The notes under the pieces are model-generated. The model saw only the letters and a list, made by a program, of their open reading frames with translations, had not been told where the DNA came from and did not search any database. From contig NW_006920410.1 of assembly GCF_000344685.1 (NCBI RefSeq), positions 3,493,081-3,557,080 on the forward strand: a stretch of 64,000 nucleotides of DNA, in the 5' to 3' direction. Each line of letters begins with the position of its first letter. The first letter of the stretch is position 1. A program made the position numbers and the translations under genes. This stretch comes from Gloeophyllum trabeum ATCC 11539. Lineage: Eukaryota; Basidiomycota; Agaricomycetes; Gloeophyllales; Gloeophyllaceae. Below are positions 13,098-32,515 of this stretch, piece after piece.

Positions 13098-13536
13098 AAC
13101 CTGTATTTCCTAAGCGGCACCACGTCATGTACTCCCGTGGTCTGCAATAATGGCTGTATTTCTGCTGGTAAATGCACTACTAGTATCCTGGATCCGGACC
13201 TGCATCATGATATAACAAGTTGAACGTGGTACCTGGGGTTGGCTGTAGGACTCTCATACCAGACGTAGCTTCTTCGCCAATATGTGGCTTTGTGGCGGCG
13301 CTAGCGCTTCCTTCGTAGTAGGCGTACGTATCTTCCAGCAATAAATAGCTCAGCTTCCTCCGTGATCCACCGAATATGCAAAGCCGAGATCTCTCTTCCT
13401 TGTCTCACAGCGCATACGCACGACTGCCGCGCCTGCTCGAGAAAGTCTTCCTGGATCTCCCATGACCGGGGGCAAATTCACCTAAAGTCTGTCGACATCC
13501 ACTCACAGTTATACGTCGAAGCCGCCGTGGAGAACG
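13098..13536. other. intergenic between MSH4 and the FAD oxidoreductase
   Basis: About 440 bp between tandem genes. I see no coding signal or repeat; it is read as 3' UTR plus promoter. Confidence 0.5.
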
Positions 13537-15394
13537 ATGGGCCATACCGTTTCCAAACTTCGCTTGGCCTGGAAAGAGTTGGTCCGGCTGGTACACATCT
13601 ATGACGATGTCTACAAGCGCCTACAGGCCTCTCCAGGCGTGCCGGATACCTCAAACCCGACAACACGGTCATTTTGGACAGTCCCCGAATCACCTATCTC
13701 AACACACATTCTGAAAGAGTTGCCTGAATATGCCGACATTGTAATCGTGGGTTCTGGGATTACCGGAACATCCGTGGCATACAACGTCTTGGACTTTGTG
13801 CCCACAGGTTCCTTGACGATTGTCATGCTGGAAGCACGAGAAGCGTGCTCCGGAGCTACTGCAAGGTAGGTCAGCCGTGGTAGTACGAGGTGTTCGTTGG
13901 CTAAACAATTGTCATTTAGAAATGGAGGACATATCAATCCACCCCTATGGCATGATTACGCTGACCTCAAAGAGGTATACGGCGAGAAGGAGGCAAAGAC
14001 TATCATGCAGTTTCGTCTAGCTCATCTCCGGGAAATGATGAGTGTTGCCGCCAGCGAATCCATCGCGGGCCATTGCCAGATCAGAGAGGTTGAGACTGTC
14101 GACGTCTACTTTGACGACGCACGCTTCGGAGCGGCGAAGGAAGCATTCAAGTTGTGGCAAACCGATATGTCAGCGGACAATGATTCTTTCTATCCAGTTG
14201 AGAAGGAGAATGCTATCAAGGTACGGAGATCCTCTTCCGCTTCATCGACCAGTATCATGGGATCAAGGTGGCACGGAATACTTCGGCGGCTCTATGCTGA
14301 TGAGGTGTTCCTTGCGTATCTTAATGACCCGTGATAGTTCTCGCATCTACCCGAGCTCTAAGACAGCCTTTTCAATGGTTCGCAGAACTTCGGACTAGCC
14401 AACGAAGTCGCGGGCTGCATCATTGGTGCCGCAGGAGCCGTACATCCCTACCGCTTCGTCACGTCCATTCTATCAAATCTCCTGAAGCGTCACCCTGACC
14501 AGTAAGCTGAGAACGGGTTTTATAGCATTGGCCTCGTCATTGAGAACAGGTCCGTCTAGCTTCTTCTTGTCGACCCACACACCTTGTACAGACGTCCATA
14601 CCTCCGCCCGTGGTTACACCGTTGTTACCCCGCGGGGCATGATTACGACACCACACGTAGTTCACGCGACAAACGGATGGGCGTCTCATCTCCTGGAGCC
14701 TTTGCGTGCCAAAATTGTGCCCATCCGAGGTAACATGACAGCTCAGCGGCCAGGGCAGTCTCTCGCTCGGTCCACCCGAGATGGGTACCGCGCACACATC
14801 TTCTATCGGGACCAAGGATATGACTATCTTACCCAGCTACCGGACGGAGAACACGAACTGATGTTTGGTGGGGGCTTTGCACAGGCTAATAAGAATGGTC
14901 TGTCAGAGATAGCAGACATGGACGACGGGTCATTAAATTGGGGCATTACAAACAACCTCGGAGGCGCGCTGCCGCTCTACTTCGGCCCATCGAACTGGGG
15001 CGCAGAAGCCGTTCCATCCAAATCATCCGATCGCGATGAAGTGGACTGGCCCCAAGGTAGAATGAAAGCGTTCTGGACGGGTATTCTGGGTATCTCCGTC
15101 GACGGGAGGCCTTGGGTGGGGCGTCTCCCTCCCAGATCGACAGGCCGGCGTCGTCCTCTCCCGTTGCCTGACAAAAGTCGACTTACCTCTGTCCCCTCCG
15201 AATGGATATCCGCTGGTTATAGTGGTGAAGGTATGCCTCATGCTTGGATGAGTGGGAAGGGCCTCGCATATATGGTGCTGGGCGTTGAGAAGGAAACTTG
15301 CCTTTCTGAGTGGTTCCCGCAGAGCTTCATAGTTTCTGAACAACGTCGAAGGAAAGCGAAAGTGGAGGACCTTCTTGATAGATTCCGTAAGTAG
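13537..15394 (+). CDS. FAD-dependent oxidoreductase (DAO family)
   Basis: Amine or amino-acid-type flavoenzyme, substrate unknown. After about 70 residues comes ADIVIVGSGITGTSVAYNVL, a GxGxxG Rossmann fold that binds FAD, then VMLEAREACSGATARNGGH, the usual ribose-binding Glu and Gly-rich turn. Later blocks GCIIGAAGAVHPYRFVTS and HVVHATNGWASHLLE fit the DAO fold. The C-terminal part (GILGISVDGRPWVGRLP, EWISAGYSGEGMPHAWMSGK) carries the second FAD contact. The third intron must span about 14221..14388 (168 bp) to keep NAIK joined to NFGLANEV in phase. The next acceptor is the weak TTGAG at about 14548. A third Gly-rich block is normal for this family. The gene ends RFRK, TAG. Confidence 0.85.
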
Positions 15395-15525
15395 AGAGGG
15401 TACGCAGTGTTCTATTACATAGCCACCGCAGGACTGTACCACTGGTATTCATTTCATCAATTGCACTTATTGGTTTATGCTGTACTCATACAACTGCTTC
15501 ACTTCTTTCTCTATAAATTGTATGA

Positions 15526-17775
15526 CTATTCCCGTGCTGCCGCTCTGTACTTCCCTAGTGCGTTATCCAATATTTCTGTCATGGCAATGACGGCCTCCTC
15601 CTCCAAGGTCCGGCCAATCAGTTGCAGTCCAACGGGAGCACCGTGGAAGAGCTTTGGGTCATCTGCAAACACCATCATCAGGGCGAGGTTAATGGATCAG
15701 CGGAATGGACCAAGCACGTACACAACTTATAGTTGGCTTCGTCATGGTGATTGTAGAATTCGTGAGGGGGAACAGGTCTGTCCAGCTCCTCGTCGACGAA
15801 AGTCACAGGGACAACAGACGTAGCGTAGTCCATCGCATTACAGAAGGTCGTATAAAAATAGTCGCTGAGTCCAGCAAGGCGGTCAATGATTTTCGCAGAG
15901 GTAGTGCAAGCAGCACGTACTTGTTTAGGCCGTGAGGGGGTGCAACGTAGGGAGCTGCCGGCGATATTATGGCGTCCACGGGTCTGCCAGTACCAGTTTG
16001 GTTTGCAGTAGCTTGCCAGTGGTCCAGCTGCGCCTTCCGTAGCGACCTCTTCTCCTTGTGCAGTTGCCACAGCTATCGAACAGGCCCACCGACTCGTCAG
16101 TGGATGTGTCAAGCACAGAAGCGGAGAATTTGGTCACCTCCCAAGCCGTCAGCATCTTCTTCTCGGGGCCGAGGACGGTCTGCACGAGCGGCTCGTCTAG
16201 CGCTAGATCGTGCTTGTTGGTGTCGGGGCTCATGGTTTGAATAACGGGCTCGCCCGACTCCTCACATACAACGTGGAAGTCATGCCCCCCGTCTGCGGCG
16301 TATATGCTCTCCTGGAATCCCATAAGGCACTCGCGCGGAAGGGGGTACCGGGTACCTACCGCGTTTCTGAATATCTCCAACATCTGGTATGGCTGCCAGT
16401 CGATGACTATCCAACTAGGGTTCAGATGGCCATGCTGTACTATTTCCGGTCAGACACCTACCTTTATGTCCAGCATCCTCAAGCGCAGCCTTGCACATCC
16501 GCATGGCACGCCAGAGCGGAGGGTGAGGTTTCAACAGGCCGTTGTCCCACATGATAGCAAAAGAAAGCTGTCCCCCTCCACCATGTTCGCTGAGGGCATA
16601 CTCCTTGTCTGACCATTCTTTGCGGACAGCCAGCGGGTCCTTATTCCACGGCTTAGAATCGAGTACCGCCTTCATGAAGAGTTTCACACCGGACACCGCG
16701 TTGGTCATGGGCCCTGGGACAGACGAAATGGATTCCTGGCCTTCCTGCGAGTTCACCGCCCCCGCGTACGGCAGACGCTCGTACGAGGGGCGGAGGGTGT
16801 ACAAGCCACAGAACGCGCTGGGTATCCGGACTGAGCTGCATCCAAGTTGCCCGTTAGATGTGAAAACCCGAGATGGGTGACAGCGTCTCACCCCCCGATG
16901 TCTGTACCAATACCGAGAGGACTCCCTTTCATGGCGACGAGTGCACCCTCGCCACCGGAAGAGCCGCCGCAGGTCAGGTAGCGGTTCCATGGATTTGTCG
17001 TCCGCCCGAAGACGTGATTGAATGTCTCGCCCCACTATCGCGTGGAAAGGATGCAGCGTAATCAACGGTGGAGCTAAAGATTGATGATATACTTACATTC
17101 AAAGTCTGGCAGACGTTAGTTCGGACGAACGGAACGGCGCCACACTCGTATAGGATCTGCGTAAGGACCGAGTCCGAGTCGGCATATTTACCAATCCATG
17201 AGGCATAGCCTAAGCCACTCGGCACATCCGTTAGACGCGGAACGCCACAAGAAATAACCAGACAGACCCATGGTCGTTTCTAGGCCTTTGATCTTGAACT
17301 GGTCTTTGAGGGAGATGGGGAGGCCATGGAGGGGCCCCATGACTTTGCCGGTGACTTTGAGGTGGTCATCGACTTCCTGTGCACGCTGCAGCGCTCGCTC
17401 GACGAATATTTCCGTTAGACAGTTGGTCTAACCGAGAAGAAGTCAGCAACGGTAAGGAGGGAAACCGAACCCAGCGCTGACAAGTTGCTGTGCGATGATG
17501 GCCCGCTTGTAGAATGCGGTGGTCACTTCGACGGAGGACCATTGGCCGGAGGCCAGCTTGCTCAGGAGAGCGCCGACGTCGGTGGTGTCAGTGATCTCAA
17601 TCTCGCGCGGCGTTAGCAGCCCGCACTTGTATGGGACGTCCAGAACATTCAGGACGTCGTCGGGGGGCGTTTCAATGAGCCATGCGCGTGGAATGGCCTC
17701 CTGTTGTTGCTGCTTCTTAGCTTTGCACCGGGCCCGCCAATCGGGAGCGGCGGGGGTCACGGAATCCGAAGCCAT
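15526..17775 (-). CDS. amidase of the acetamidase (AmdS-like) signature family
   Basis: Hydrolyses carboxylic amides to acid and ammonia; the substrate cannot be told from sequence. The first exon reads MASDSVTPAAPDWRARCKAK and runs to SGQWSSVEVTTAFYKRAIIA. The catalytic Lys lies in LPISLKDQFKIKG, and the Ser-cisSer pair in TCGGSSGGEGALVAMKGSP followed by GIGTDIGGSVRIPS. The C-terminal exon gives GAPVGLQLIGRTLEEEA and stops at 15526-15528 after RAAARE. At least eight short introns split the gene, and one falls between DIGG and SVRIPS. All three catalytic residues are present. It could serve in using amides as a nitrogen source. Its 5' end faces the possible small gene at 18140. Confidence 0.88.
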
Positions 17776-18139
17776 CTGGACACGATCAGTCTAATGATGC
17801 TGCGAGCCTCTCGCCCTCCGACCGACCTCGACGGTAATCGCAGATCTGACTGTGTTTTACTTCAGAAATGACCAGGAAATGACGTCTGGTTTGTACGGCT
17901 CAACATTTGCTAAATGTCGATTGATGTCTGGAAATTTCTTACGGTTGTCTTCCGCACGTTTGGCATGCGTTGTAGGTCCGGATTCAGTTTCTTCAGTCTG
18001 CAGAGTGCGCACCCGGCAGGTACGCGGTATTTCTGACGAACGGATGGAAGCTCACGGTCGGAGTTCTGGTGGTTAACAGGGGCGGGTTTCATTGAACCTA
18101 AAGCATTATTCGGGTTACCCCTTACAGGATGCCTTTTCC
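17776..18139. other. divergent promoter region, amidase / small ORF
   Basis: About 360 bp between the amidase start and the next plus-strand candidate. No RNA gene or repeat is seen. Confidence 0.4.
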
Positions 18140-18410
18140 ATGTCGTCTATAATTGCCCGTGTGGTCCCGGGCCTTTGTAGCGAGCTGACGGAGATTTCGG
18201 AGGACCAGAAAGGGAAGGTCTACAAGTAAGGCTCTGCTCACAATTGATGACTCCGGATAGATGACTGGGGAGTCAGTCTCCTAGTCCAGGTCTGTCGTGC
18301 GCAAGGCGAAAGCAATGCTCACGTATCAAGTCCCTGGGTTCGCCTGGCAGAATCGTTTTTACAAACACTTGCCAGGAAAGGGGGTCTGTATACATCTGAA
18401 GATGATATAA
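18140..18410 (+). CDS. possible small two-exon protein, about 68 residues
   Basis: I do not recognise it. Exon 1 (18140..18225) reads MSSIIARVVPGLCSELTEIS and ends in a good donor, GTAAGG. An intron of 64 bp with acceptor CCAG leads to exon 2 (18290..18410), which reads SVVRKAKAMLTYQVPGFAWQ and then NRFYKHLPGKG. The join is in frame and the two splice sites are canonical. The composition looks like a real small protein, with a basic segment followed by an aromatic one. The end (VCIHLKMI) looks less protein-like, so a further intron may be missing. There is no clear signal peptide or membrane span. The evidence is modest. Confidence 0.4.
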
Positions 18411-19194
18411 ATACTGCGAACTCTGCGCCGGCAAGCCGAGAAGGCAGTCATCTGTCTGTAGACCTCTTCGCTGTTGATTGCCATGTACCCAATGTTGCTG
18501 AATGAGGCTAGCGCGGCCGTCCCAACAGTTGGGAGGGCCCGAGTCGTCTCAGATCCCAGACGTGCACGGGAAACACTCACAGGCGGGGTACTTATCCTGT
18601 AGATATCAGTGCATAAACGCGTGACAATGGAGCCGACGGGCGTGGGGGGAGGGGACTGTAATTGTAATTGTCGACAACGCAGCTGCACTCACCGCCCGCC
18701 GTTTGTGTTGCAAGGCGTACCGACCTTGCACGTTGAGCGCTGCACCATTGACCGCCGTCCCAGCCGTCTACAACGTTCCAGAGACAAAAGCAAAGATAAT
18801 CAGATTCGGACGAAAACATAACAAAAAGGGCGAAAAGGAAAAGCGCAATCGGATTTGTTTGGTGTTATTTCGCCCATCAGCGGTTGCCGGGCGTCGACTG
18901 GAGTGACCGTGTCGCTCCATCGTTCACTCGCTCGTCGTCGTCGCCGTCGTCGACAAGCCTTCTCTCTCCGTCTTTCAGACTACGGCCCCGAGCAGCTTTC
19001 GTACTTTTCTTTCTCTTCCAACTACTTTTCTCTCGCTTCGTTCGTTCAACCGGTCAGTATCTCCCCTTCTCTAGCCTGCTGCGCGTCTCAACAAGCTTCT
19101 GCTTTCCGTCTGTTCTCGTCTCGGCGCTGGACGTGTCGTCGACGCTGCTTTCCACATTAGATTCAAGTGCGCTTAGCTGCTCGTGGCGCAGTCA
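18411..19194. other. long leader/promoter before the Bni4-like gene
   Basis: About 780 bp without a convincing gene. The last 280 bp (about 18900-19180) are strongly pyrimidine-rich (TC tracts), as in the core promoter and 5' UTR of highly expressed fungal genes, and contain at least one upstream ATG (18884). Confidence 0.5.
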
Positions 19195-22046
19195 ATGGCC
19201 GTTCTCGCTCCCCAAGATTGGCACCTTCCGAGAGATATCGCAATGGACGTGCCCTCCCCGAATTCTTCAAATCCGTCGGTTCCCCGCCAGCAACCGTCTC
19301 CTGCAGGCGATCGGTCCAACTCATCATCTTCAATGTCGCCGCCACCGCAGCAACAACAACAGCCATATCCGTACCCGGTCCAGCAGCAACAGCAGGCTGG
19401 ATGGACACCCTCCCAACCGTTTTATCCTTCGTTTTATCAAAATCACCAGCAGCCTTACCCGGTCCACCCTGCGCAGGGCCAGATGCCTCCGCAGGGTCCA
19501 TACTTTGACCCCGCTGCCAATGCTCAGTTCGCCCAGTGGGCTTATCAACAGATGATGTACAACGCTCAGCAGCCGCATCATTACATGCCCTCTTCCATGC
19601 CTGGTCAGGGACGAGGCAGGTCTGCTAGCGCAAGTTCGCCCGGAGACTATTTCGCGCAGGGCCAGATAGCCGGCTTTAGTCAGTTCCCGAGCGGTACCCC
19701 GACTGCTCATCCATCGCAGTTGCCTCCCAACCAGTTTAATCCGGGGGCCCAGCAGAGGAATGGGGGTAGCCCTTCTGGTGACTATGCTGGCTTCCATCCC
19801 TACCGCCGGCCTGCCAACCGTCAAGGTTCTCATTCGAGTCAGGATCCGGAATGGCGACCACCAGGGGCTGCAGGGCCGTTCCAGCCGCCCTACGCACGCG
19901 CAGACGCGTCAGGTTCGTCTTCCTCGGTCAATTCTACGTCTTCGAGTGGCGGCTCCCGGCAGAGGACGAGCAGTTTGCAGGGACAGTCAAATAATCCTGG
20001 ACAATCCAATAGTGCCGGATCGTCTGGTAGCACGCGCAGCCGTAACCCGCCACAGCAAGCACCTCCGTCTAGCAACACCAACGGACATGGAAGGTCGAGC
20101 AGTACGAATGCTTCTCCTGCTCCTGCCACGTCGTCCAGCAGTGCTTCCCCATCAAGGCCTCATCCTCATACCCGTAATCTTTCGACCTCGTCTTCCTCGT
20201 CTTCTGCTTCTCGCACTCAAGTCACATCGCCGTCTTCTACATCTACTACTAGCGGCACTGCGAGCCCCCACGGAAGTGCGACAGCGCGGCCGATGAAACC
20301 ATCGCCGCTGTCGCAAGGGAACTTCACTGCAGCGGAAAAACGTATGTCTCGCGATGACAGCGATTTGAGCGCAATGCTCGACCCTGTGCCAGGCCTCTCG
20401 GAACGCAGAGGAGGTATCAAAGGCCGTTTGCGCAGGGCACTGTCCTTGAATGCGACCCAGACACTGCGCGAGGAGGACGAAGATGAGCACGCGAGCGGTC
20501 CGTCTACTCGGAAGGCTGAAGCTCGCAGTAAGAGCGACTCCGGGCCGAGCAATGGTATCGCCGGCGATGCCAGCGACACTGCTTCCAACGCGACTGTGCA
20601 GACCAAGAAAAAGCGATTCGTCTTCAATTCCCGGTTTAACCGCTCGACTGATAACATATCTATCTCCTCCGTCTCGTCTTCTGCCTCCGTTATGATACGC
20701 AAGATTGGTTCTCTTGGAAAGCTTGCTAGACGTAACTCCCTTGCTGGTATTACGTCGATCTTCAAAGATAAGAAGGATAAGGAGGAGGCAGAGGAGTCTG
20801 GGAAGAAGGGTAAAAAGAAGAAAGGCAAGAGCGAGGTATCTGAACCGAGTGTGTCGCATGCCACGGCGGAATTCGATAGAGGTGAATGGGACGGCGCCGA
20901 CCTCAGTGGGTTGAGTCCTGCTGCTAGGTTGGCGCGACAGCATACTCTGAAGAGCAATGCGGAAGCAGCTGCGAGGGCCAAGGCCCAGCAGGAAGCTGTT
21001 GCGAAGGGTCAGAACAACGAACTCCCGACGACATGGGAGAAGAATACGACTAACCGGGACCACCTTCCCGCAGGTACTGTGGCGGTCGGCGAGGATGGCA
21101 CGAGGTACATGGGTGACGACGATGACTCTGGGAGTGAGGATGGTACGTATGATGATCAACATGGACGACCGCATTACGGTGGTGAAGGCTGGGACGATGG
21201 CCAGAACTGGGGTGAGGAAGAGGAAGATGAAGACGTTACCATCAGAATGGGCCTGGAAAGCACGGCGCTCGATGATGATTACGATGGAGAGGTCGAGCCT
21301 TGGGCAACCAATGTTCGGAGGAGTGTTGAGAAGGCACGCAAGCCTGCCAAAGGTATCCTGAAAAGTGCGTGATCGTACTCGTCGTTAAGAAAACAATGCT
21401 GATCTCAATATCTTTTCAAGAAGATGCCAATTATTCTCAAGATGCCTATCTTGACCAGCCCCCTCCGTCTATTCCCCGCGCTCGTTCTAACTCGTACAAT
21501 TCTCATCCAGCCTCTTCATCGGAGCTGGGTCCTCTTGCGCGGATTCCATCTCCCGACCCAGATCATATCGATGGCCTGCACCGACACGGTTCCCAGTCTT
21601 CTCACCACTCGCCCGCAGCTGATAGTTCTACGCATCCGTTATTCGAAGCAGGTGCTAAGAAAGAAGCGGCAGAGTCCAGCGGTTCGCATGAGAAGGGTCT
21701 TTTCAATCACTCCAATTCATCAGCACCAGCATTGTCGACCGTCTTCTCCAATGGGCCCCCTACATTACAACATCGGTCTGCAACTGCTCCAGCGAAGCGA
21801 CTCGCATTTGCGTCGAATCTGTCGGTATACGACACGTTCGCGCCCTCTGTTTACGACCGACGAAGCGAGCCCGCGACATGGAGTAGATTGACTCCGGCGT
21901 TGGCTCAGCGCATAAAGGAGGAGCTCAACTCCTACAAAATGGAGGAGATGGAGGTGCATGCCGCCAGCCGAATCCAGTGCGTACTTCTTCATTATGCGTA
22001 AGAGTCATTCTAACAGCCCTTCCATAGCACTCAATTCTTCGTCTGA
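19195..22046 (+). CDS. Bni4-like PP1 (Glc7)-binding regulatory protein
   Basis: Three exons (19195..21364, 21421..21976, 22028..22046) give about 914 residues. Most of the protein is disordered: Ser/Pro/Gln-rich N-terminal half, poly-Gln and poly-Ser runs, then a basic stretch (KDKKDKEEAEESGKKGKKKK) and an acidic one. The conserved part is the C-terminus: an RVxF-like PP1 docking motif (KRLAFASNLSVYDTF), then TPALAQRIKEELNSYKMEEM and the final EVHAASRIHTQFFV. This tail is what I associate with yeast Bni4/Afr1-type proteins, which bring Glc7 phosphatase to the bud neck or septum to direct chitin synthesis. The last exon is only 19 nt, yet it encodes the conserved FF end, which supports the splice. 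The start is ATG 19195; the frame stays open upstream without an ATG. Confidence 0.7.
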
Positions 22047-22725
22047 TCGTTCTGAGGCCATAGAATGTTCTCCGTCTGGGTCACTGCCCGGCCGCATGAT
22101 TCCAAGAACATTGTTACTTCACTCGCCATCTATCTTCTGCTGAGGTCTCATTTACATACATCGTCCTCCTTGTTTCGTCATCCTCGCCGCTAGCAAATGC
22201 TCACGTCTTCCCGTACGCCCGGATCCAACATTCAATGTGTTCAGTTTCATTTCAATCTATACCCTCACGTGTAATACTACCGACGCACGGTGTCCTCTTC
22301 ATCCGTTCCTAGCTATATATATGTACGCTGTGTCGTACGTTGCCCATCTCACTCTTTTCTGAAGCTACCATCTTGGACGGACTTTCAAGTGGGTAATGTG
22401 TCGACGACTAACGTCTATGTCTAGTATATTATGTTTTGACTGGCTTCCTCACGTAGTATTACCCATCCACTCCTTTAGATCTTAGTTTCCCAGTATTTGT
22501 GATAGGGCTGCTCAGTAATACGATAGGCCTTATTATCGCCACTCGTGTTGTGGACCAAGCTCAGGTGTGGTGCGACGTGATCAGCGACAGATGGATGCGT
22601 ATGTATTATTCTACATGGTTGTGTGTGATGTACCTAGATATATGAATGCAGGTAGAAAAGACGCTGATGCAACAGGTGCTACCGTCAAGTAGCGAGGTGG
22701 TTAGAGCAATGGAACAAATCAAGAC
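22047..22725. other. convergent intergenic region (3' ends)
   Basis: About 680 bp between two convergent genes. It is AT-richer than its surroundings, with short AT tracts, and no open frame looks coding. It is read as two 3' UTRs and terminator regions. Confidence 0.5.
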
Positions 22726-29353
<6,628 letters not shown>

Positions 29354-29474
29354 GATTGCAATACCAGAGCTTCAAGGAAAAGGGTGGAAGCGAGGAAGCG
29401 ACTAATAAGGAGTAGAAAATAGGGCAAGAAAGTCCGCAAGCAGGATTAAATTACGCAAAACCAGAGGAGGAGGT

Positions 29475-29684
29475 ATGTCGTTGATATTTTCTCGAGCGCT
29501 CAGAAGTAGCCCCACGATTCAGCCAGCCACGCAAGCAACGAGAAATTTGACCAGACAAGGGTACGCCGCGACCGAGAACAAGCCCGAGACAGCCAGCAAG
29601 CAGAGTACGAAATGTGTGCGTGTCTTCCGCGAAGATCTATGCAGAAACCGAGGAAGACGACGACAACGACGAGGCGGTCGTTGA
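29475..29684 (+). CDS. possible small ORF with a mitochondrial-presequence-like start
   Basis: Open frame of 69 codons between the RPB1 and VPS27 starts. It begins MSLIFSRALRSSPTIQPATQ and continues with LTRQGYAATENK, which resembles a cleavable mitochondrial presequence (Arg/Ser-rich, no acid, RQGYA site). The tail is Arg-rich and unconvincing, so the real gene may be spliced into the neighbouring frame (29614..29838, acidic EEDDDNDEAVVEQ). I recognise no family. Alternatively it is only the VPS27 leader. Confidence 0.25.
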   Translation: MSLIFSRALRSSPTIQPATQATRNLTRQGYAATENKPETASKQSTKCVRVFREDLCRNRGRRRQRRGGR

Positions 29685-29872
29685 ACAAGGAGTGGCCTTG
29701 TTTGACTCCCGCGGGCCCGCATTGTTTGGTTCGGAGTCTGAAACGCGCCTGCTTACGGACGCTGACGCGCAGCTACTAGTACTACAGCTCCTCACTGTTC
29801 TCCAGTTTCTTCGAGTTACAGCTCGACATCCTCGTTAGTATATTCAGCAGTTGGGACGTATAGAGTGCAGGC

Positions 29873-32381
29873 ATGTCGGGTCTTACAAGTTGGCTCTGGG
29901 GGACGTCGCAGGTAGACGAGGCTGTTGGTACGCCTGCGGTTTCTCAGGCTTGCCGTGCGTAGCAGCTAACCTCGGTTCGTTCGCATCCAATAGACAAGGC
30001 GACCTCAGAGTTGCTCCCTACGGGCTCGGAAGACATTGCTCTCAATCTCGAAATATGCGATCAAATAAGGTCAAAGTCCGTACAGCCTAAGGATGCCATG
30101 AAGGCTCTCAAGAGGCGTCTGAATCATAAGAATCCGAATGTACAGCTCTTGGCTCTCGGGGTCAGCGTATTTGCACCTTCACATTCATTCGCGGTTTACT
30201 GATGTCTAGGTTAGTTGACGGACGTGTGTATCAAGAATGGGGGTGATCACTTTCTCGTGGAGATAGCCTCCAGAGAGTTCATGGACAACCTCGTGTCGAT
30301 CCTGAAGATGCCTGCACTGAACCACGAGGTCAAGAATATGATCCTCCGCTTAATACAGAACTGGTCGATTGCATTCGAGGGTAGGCCCGCTCTCAGCTAC
30401 GTCGGACAGGTATACAAGGATCTACAACGTGAAGGTGCGTCTCAGATAGTTCGTGGACTTGCCGGCACTAAACGTATCCAGGATTCAACTTCCCGCCCAA
30501 GGACCCGGCAGTAACCACCTCAGCGATCATCGATACGCAGACCGCGCCCGAATGGATTGATTCAGACGTCTGTCTTCGATGTCGGACGCCTTTCTCATTC
30601 ACTAATCGTAAACACCATTGCCGCAACTGTGGTCAAGTCTTTGACCAAGCATGTTCCTCGAAGACGATGCCTCTTCCTCACTTCGGGATAACACAGGAGG
30701 TGAGGGTTTGCGATGGATGCTACAACAAGTTGCAGAAGAACCGAGATAGGCCGTAAGCCCCGTTTCTCCATTCCGTTCATCTCAGTCGTTCTGATTTCTC
30801 TGCAGAGCGGACAGCAAAACCCATCGCCATTCCTCGTCTCGCCACAGGAGCACTCGGGAGTTCGAGGACGCGGAGTTACAGCGTGCAATCCAACTCTCGT
30901 TGCAGGAAGTCGGAGCTGCGGGTGGACACCGACCGGGATATGTGCCTTCACAACCTTCTGGGCCGGCATGGCAGCCATCTTCGCCTCCTTTGGTGGAAAG
31001 GCCCGGAACCTCGGCATCCAAGGTCGCAGACGAGGATGATGATCTTGATCTCAAGGCTGCTATCGAAGCGAGCCTGCGAGAAGCTCAAGCCCCCAAACCG
31101 AGCGCGCCGGTAGTAGTTTCGGAGCCTCTCACTCCTTCATACGAATACACCACCTCCTGTGCTTCTACTTCTACGTCACGACCCGCCTACGAACCTCTGC
31201 CAAATTACGACCTTGAGCCTTTGGAATCTGATGCAATACTTACTTTCAACCAAACTATGGAGCAGGTACAAACTCATGGGGGCGGTCGTGATATATCTCG
31301 ATTCCCGGCTGTGAACGGACTCTACGAGAAGGCTAGCGGGTTAAGGCCGAAACTGGTTCAGAGCCTCGATGACACAGTCAAACGAGAACGTAGGTGATAT
31401 TCGTTTCGGATGATTTCTATCTTGATCTGAATATGAAACGAAGAAATGCTAACGGAGATGCACGAGAAATTGTCGGAGGCCGTCAAGTTATACGACCAGG
31501 TCCTCACTCAGCAAGTCTCTCATCCACCATGGCGAGCATCGCCGGCCGCGGTACCCACCCAGGCAACGCCTGTATCTGTACCTTACGTTCAGGCAACTCC
31601 CACGGGTCCCACGGAATCTTATGGTCAATGGCGGGCCTCCCAACAGGCCCAGCCGATGTCCCCGGTATATCAGCAGGCACCCCAATTGACATACACCCCA
31701 GCAGTACCAGCTGGATACGAAGCTCCTAGCAAGTCGTACGCGCCTCCCGCTGCTTGGGGACAGTCCACGCCAGCATCTGCTATGTGTCCGCCCCCCATTT
31801 CTGCTCCGCAACTTGCTCAGGCTCCGCCCGAAGCAAGCGGCCAGCAGCAGTGGCAGCAGTACGATCCACGAGTGCAGCAACCACCGGCTCAGCATCAACA
31901 ATACGCCCCTCCAGAGCCGAATGGCATGCCTGCCTATGGTCAGAATATTCCTTCCTCCTCTGAACCATCTGCTCCATCGTTCGACCTCACACCGAAGCCT
32001 TCTCCCATGGCCCTCCCTCAGTCACCACCTCCGCAGGCCCAATCACCCTTCACTGTCAGATCGCCGCCGCCTCCGTCTTCTGTCTACTCTCAATCACCAC
32101 CTGCACCGTCACTATCACGGCATAATACTTTTGCTGCCTCCACTGTACCACCACTTCCTCCGACCATGAACTCATCAGTTTCACGACACCATACGGTACA
32201 CTCGCAATCGTTTGCTCCACAGATGCCTCAGCAGCAGTATCAACAGCACCAGCACCATGCATCCCTCCCGAGCTTCCCTGTCGCTCCGACTGCACCGCCC
32301 GCTATGCCGTCGTACGGCCCTCCAATTCCGGCTGGCTTAGAGCAGGAGGAGAGGAAGGAGGCACTGTTGATTGATTTATGA
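29873..32381 (+). CDS. VPS27: ESCRT-0 subunit Vps27 (VHS-FYVE-UIM)
   Basis: Binds ubiquitinated cargo and PI3P on endosomes and recruits ESCRT-I and clathrin. The order is complete: a VHS domain ([20 protein letters not shown] to about residue 150); a FYVE zinc finger ([25 protein letters not shown], and CDGCY at about 30711); two UIMs ([15 protein letters not shown] and [14 protein letters not shown]); a GAT-like helical part ([15 protein letters not shown]..); then a long Pro/Gln/Ser-rich tail ending EALLIDL, a clathrin box. The start ATG 29873 gives [20 protein letters not shown] after the first intron. The stop is TGA at 32379-32381. Confidence 0.92.
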
Positions 32382-32515
32382 GTCTGAGGATTTACCTTCT
32401 TTTGTCCGCACCTGTGTCTTGCATGTACGTAGTCTTATTATGCGACAATCATCGTTTTACATGCGTTACGAGATGTACATGGTATGGTTCGTTGTCTATT
32501 GCTCGCTGACGCGAA

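Noticed and set aside
18359..18819. Minus-strand frames that might be a small gene
   Set aside because: The product has no recognisable pattern or convincing start and overlaps the leader region; not supported.
20152..21174. 340-codon minus-strand frame
   Set aside because: Antisense to the low-complexity Ser/Pro-rich part of the Bni4-like protein, whose composition keeps the other strand open.
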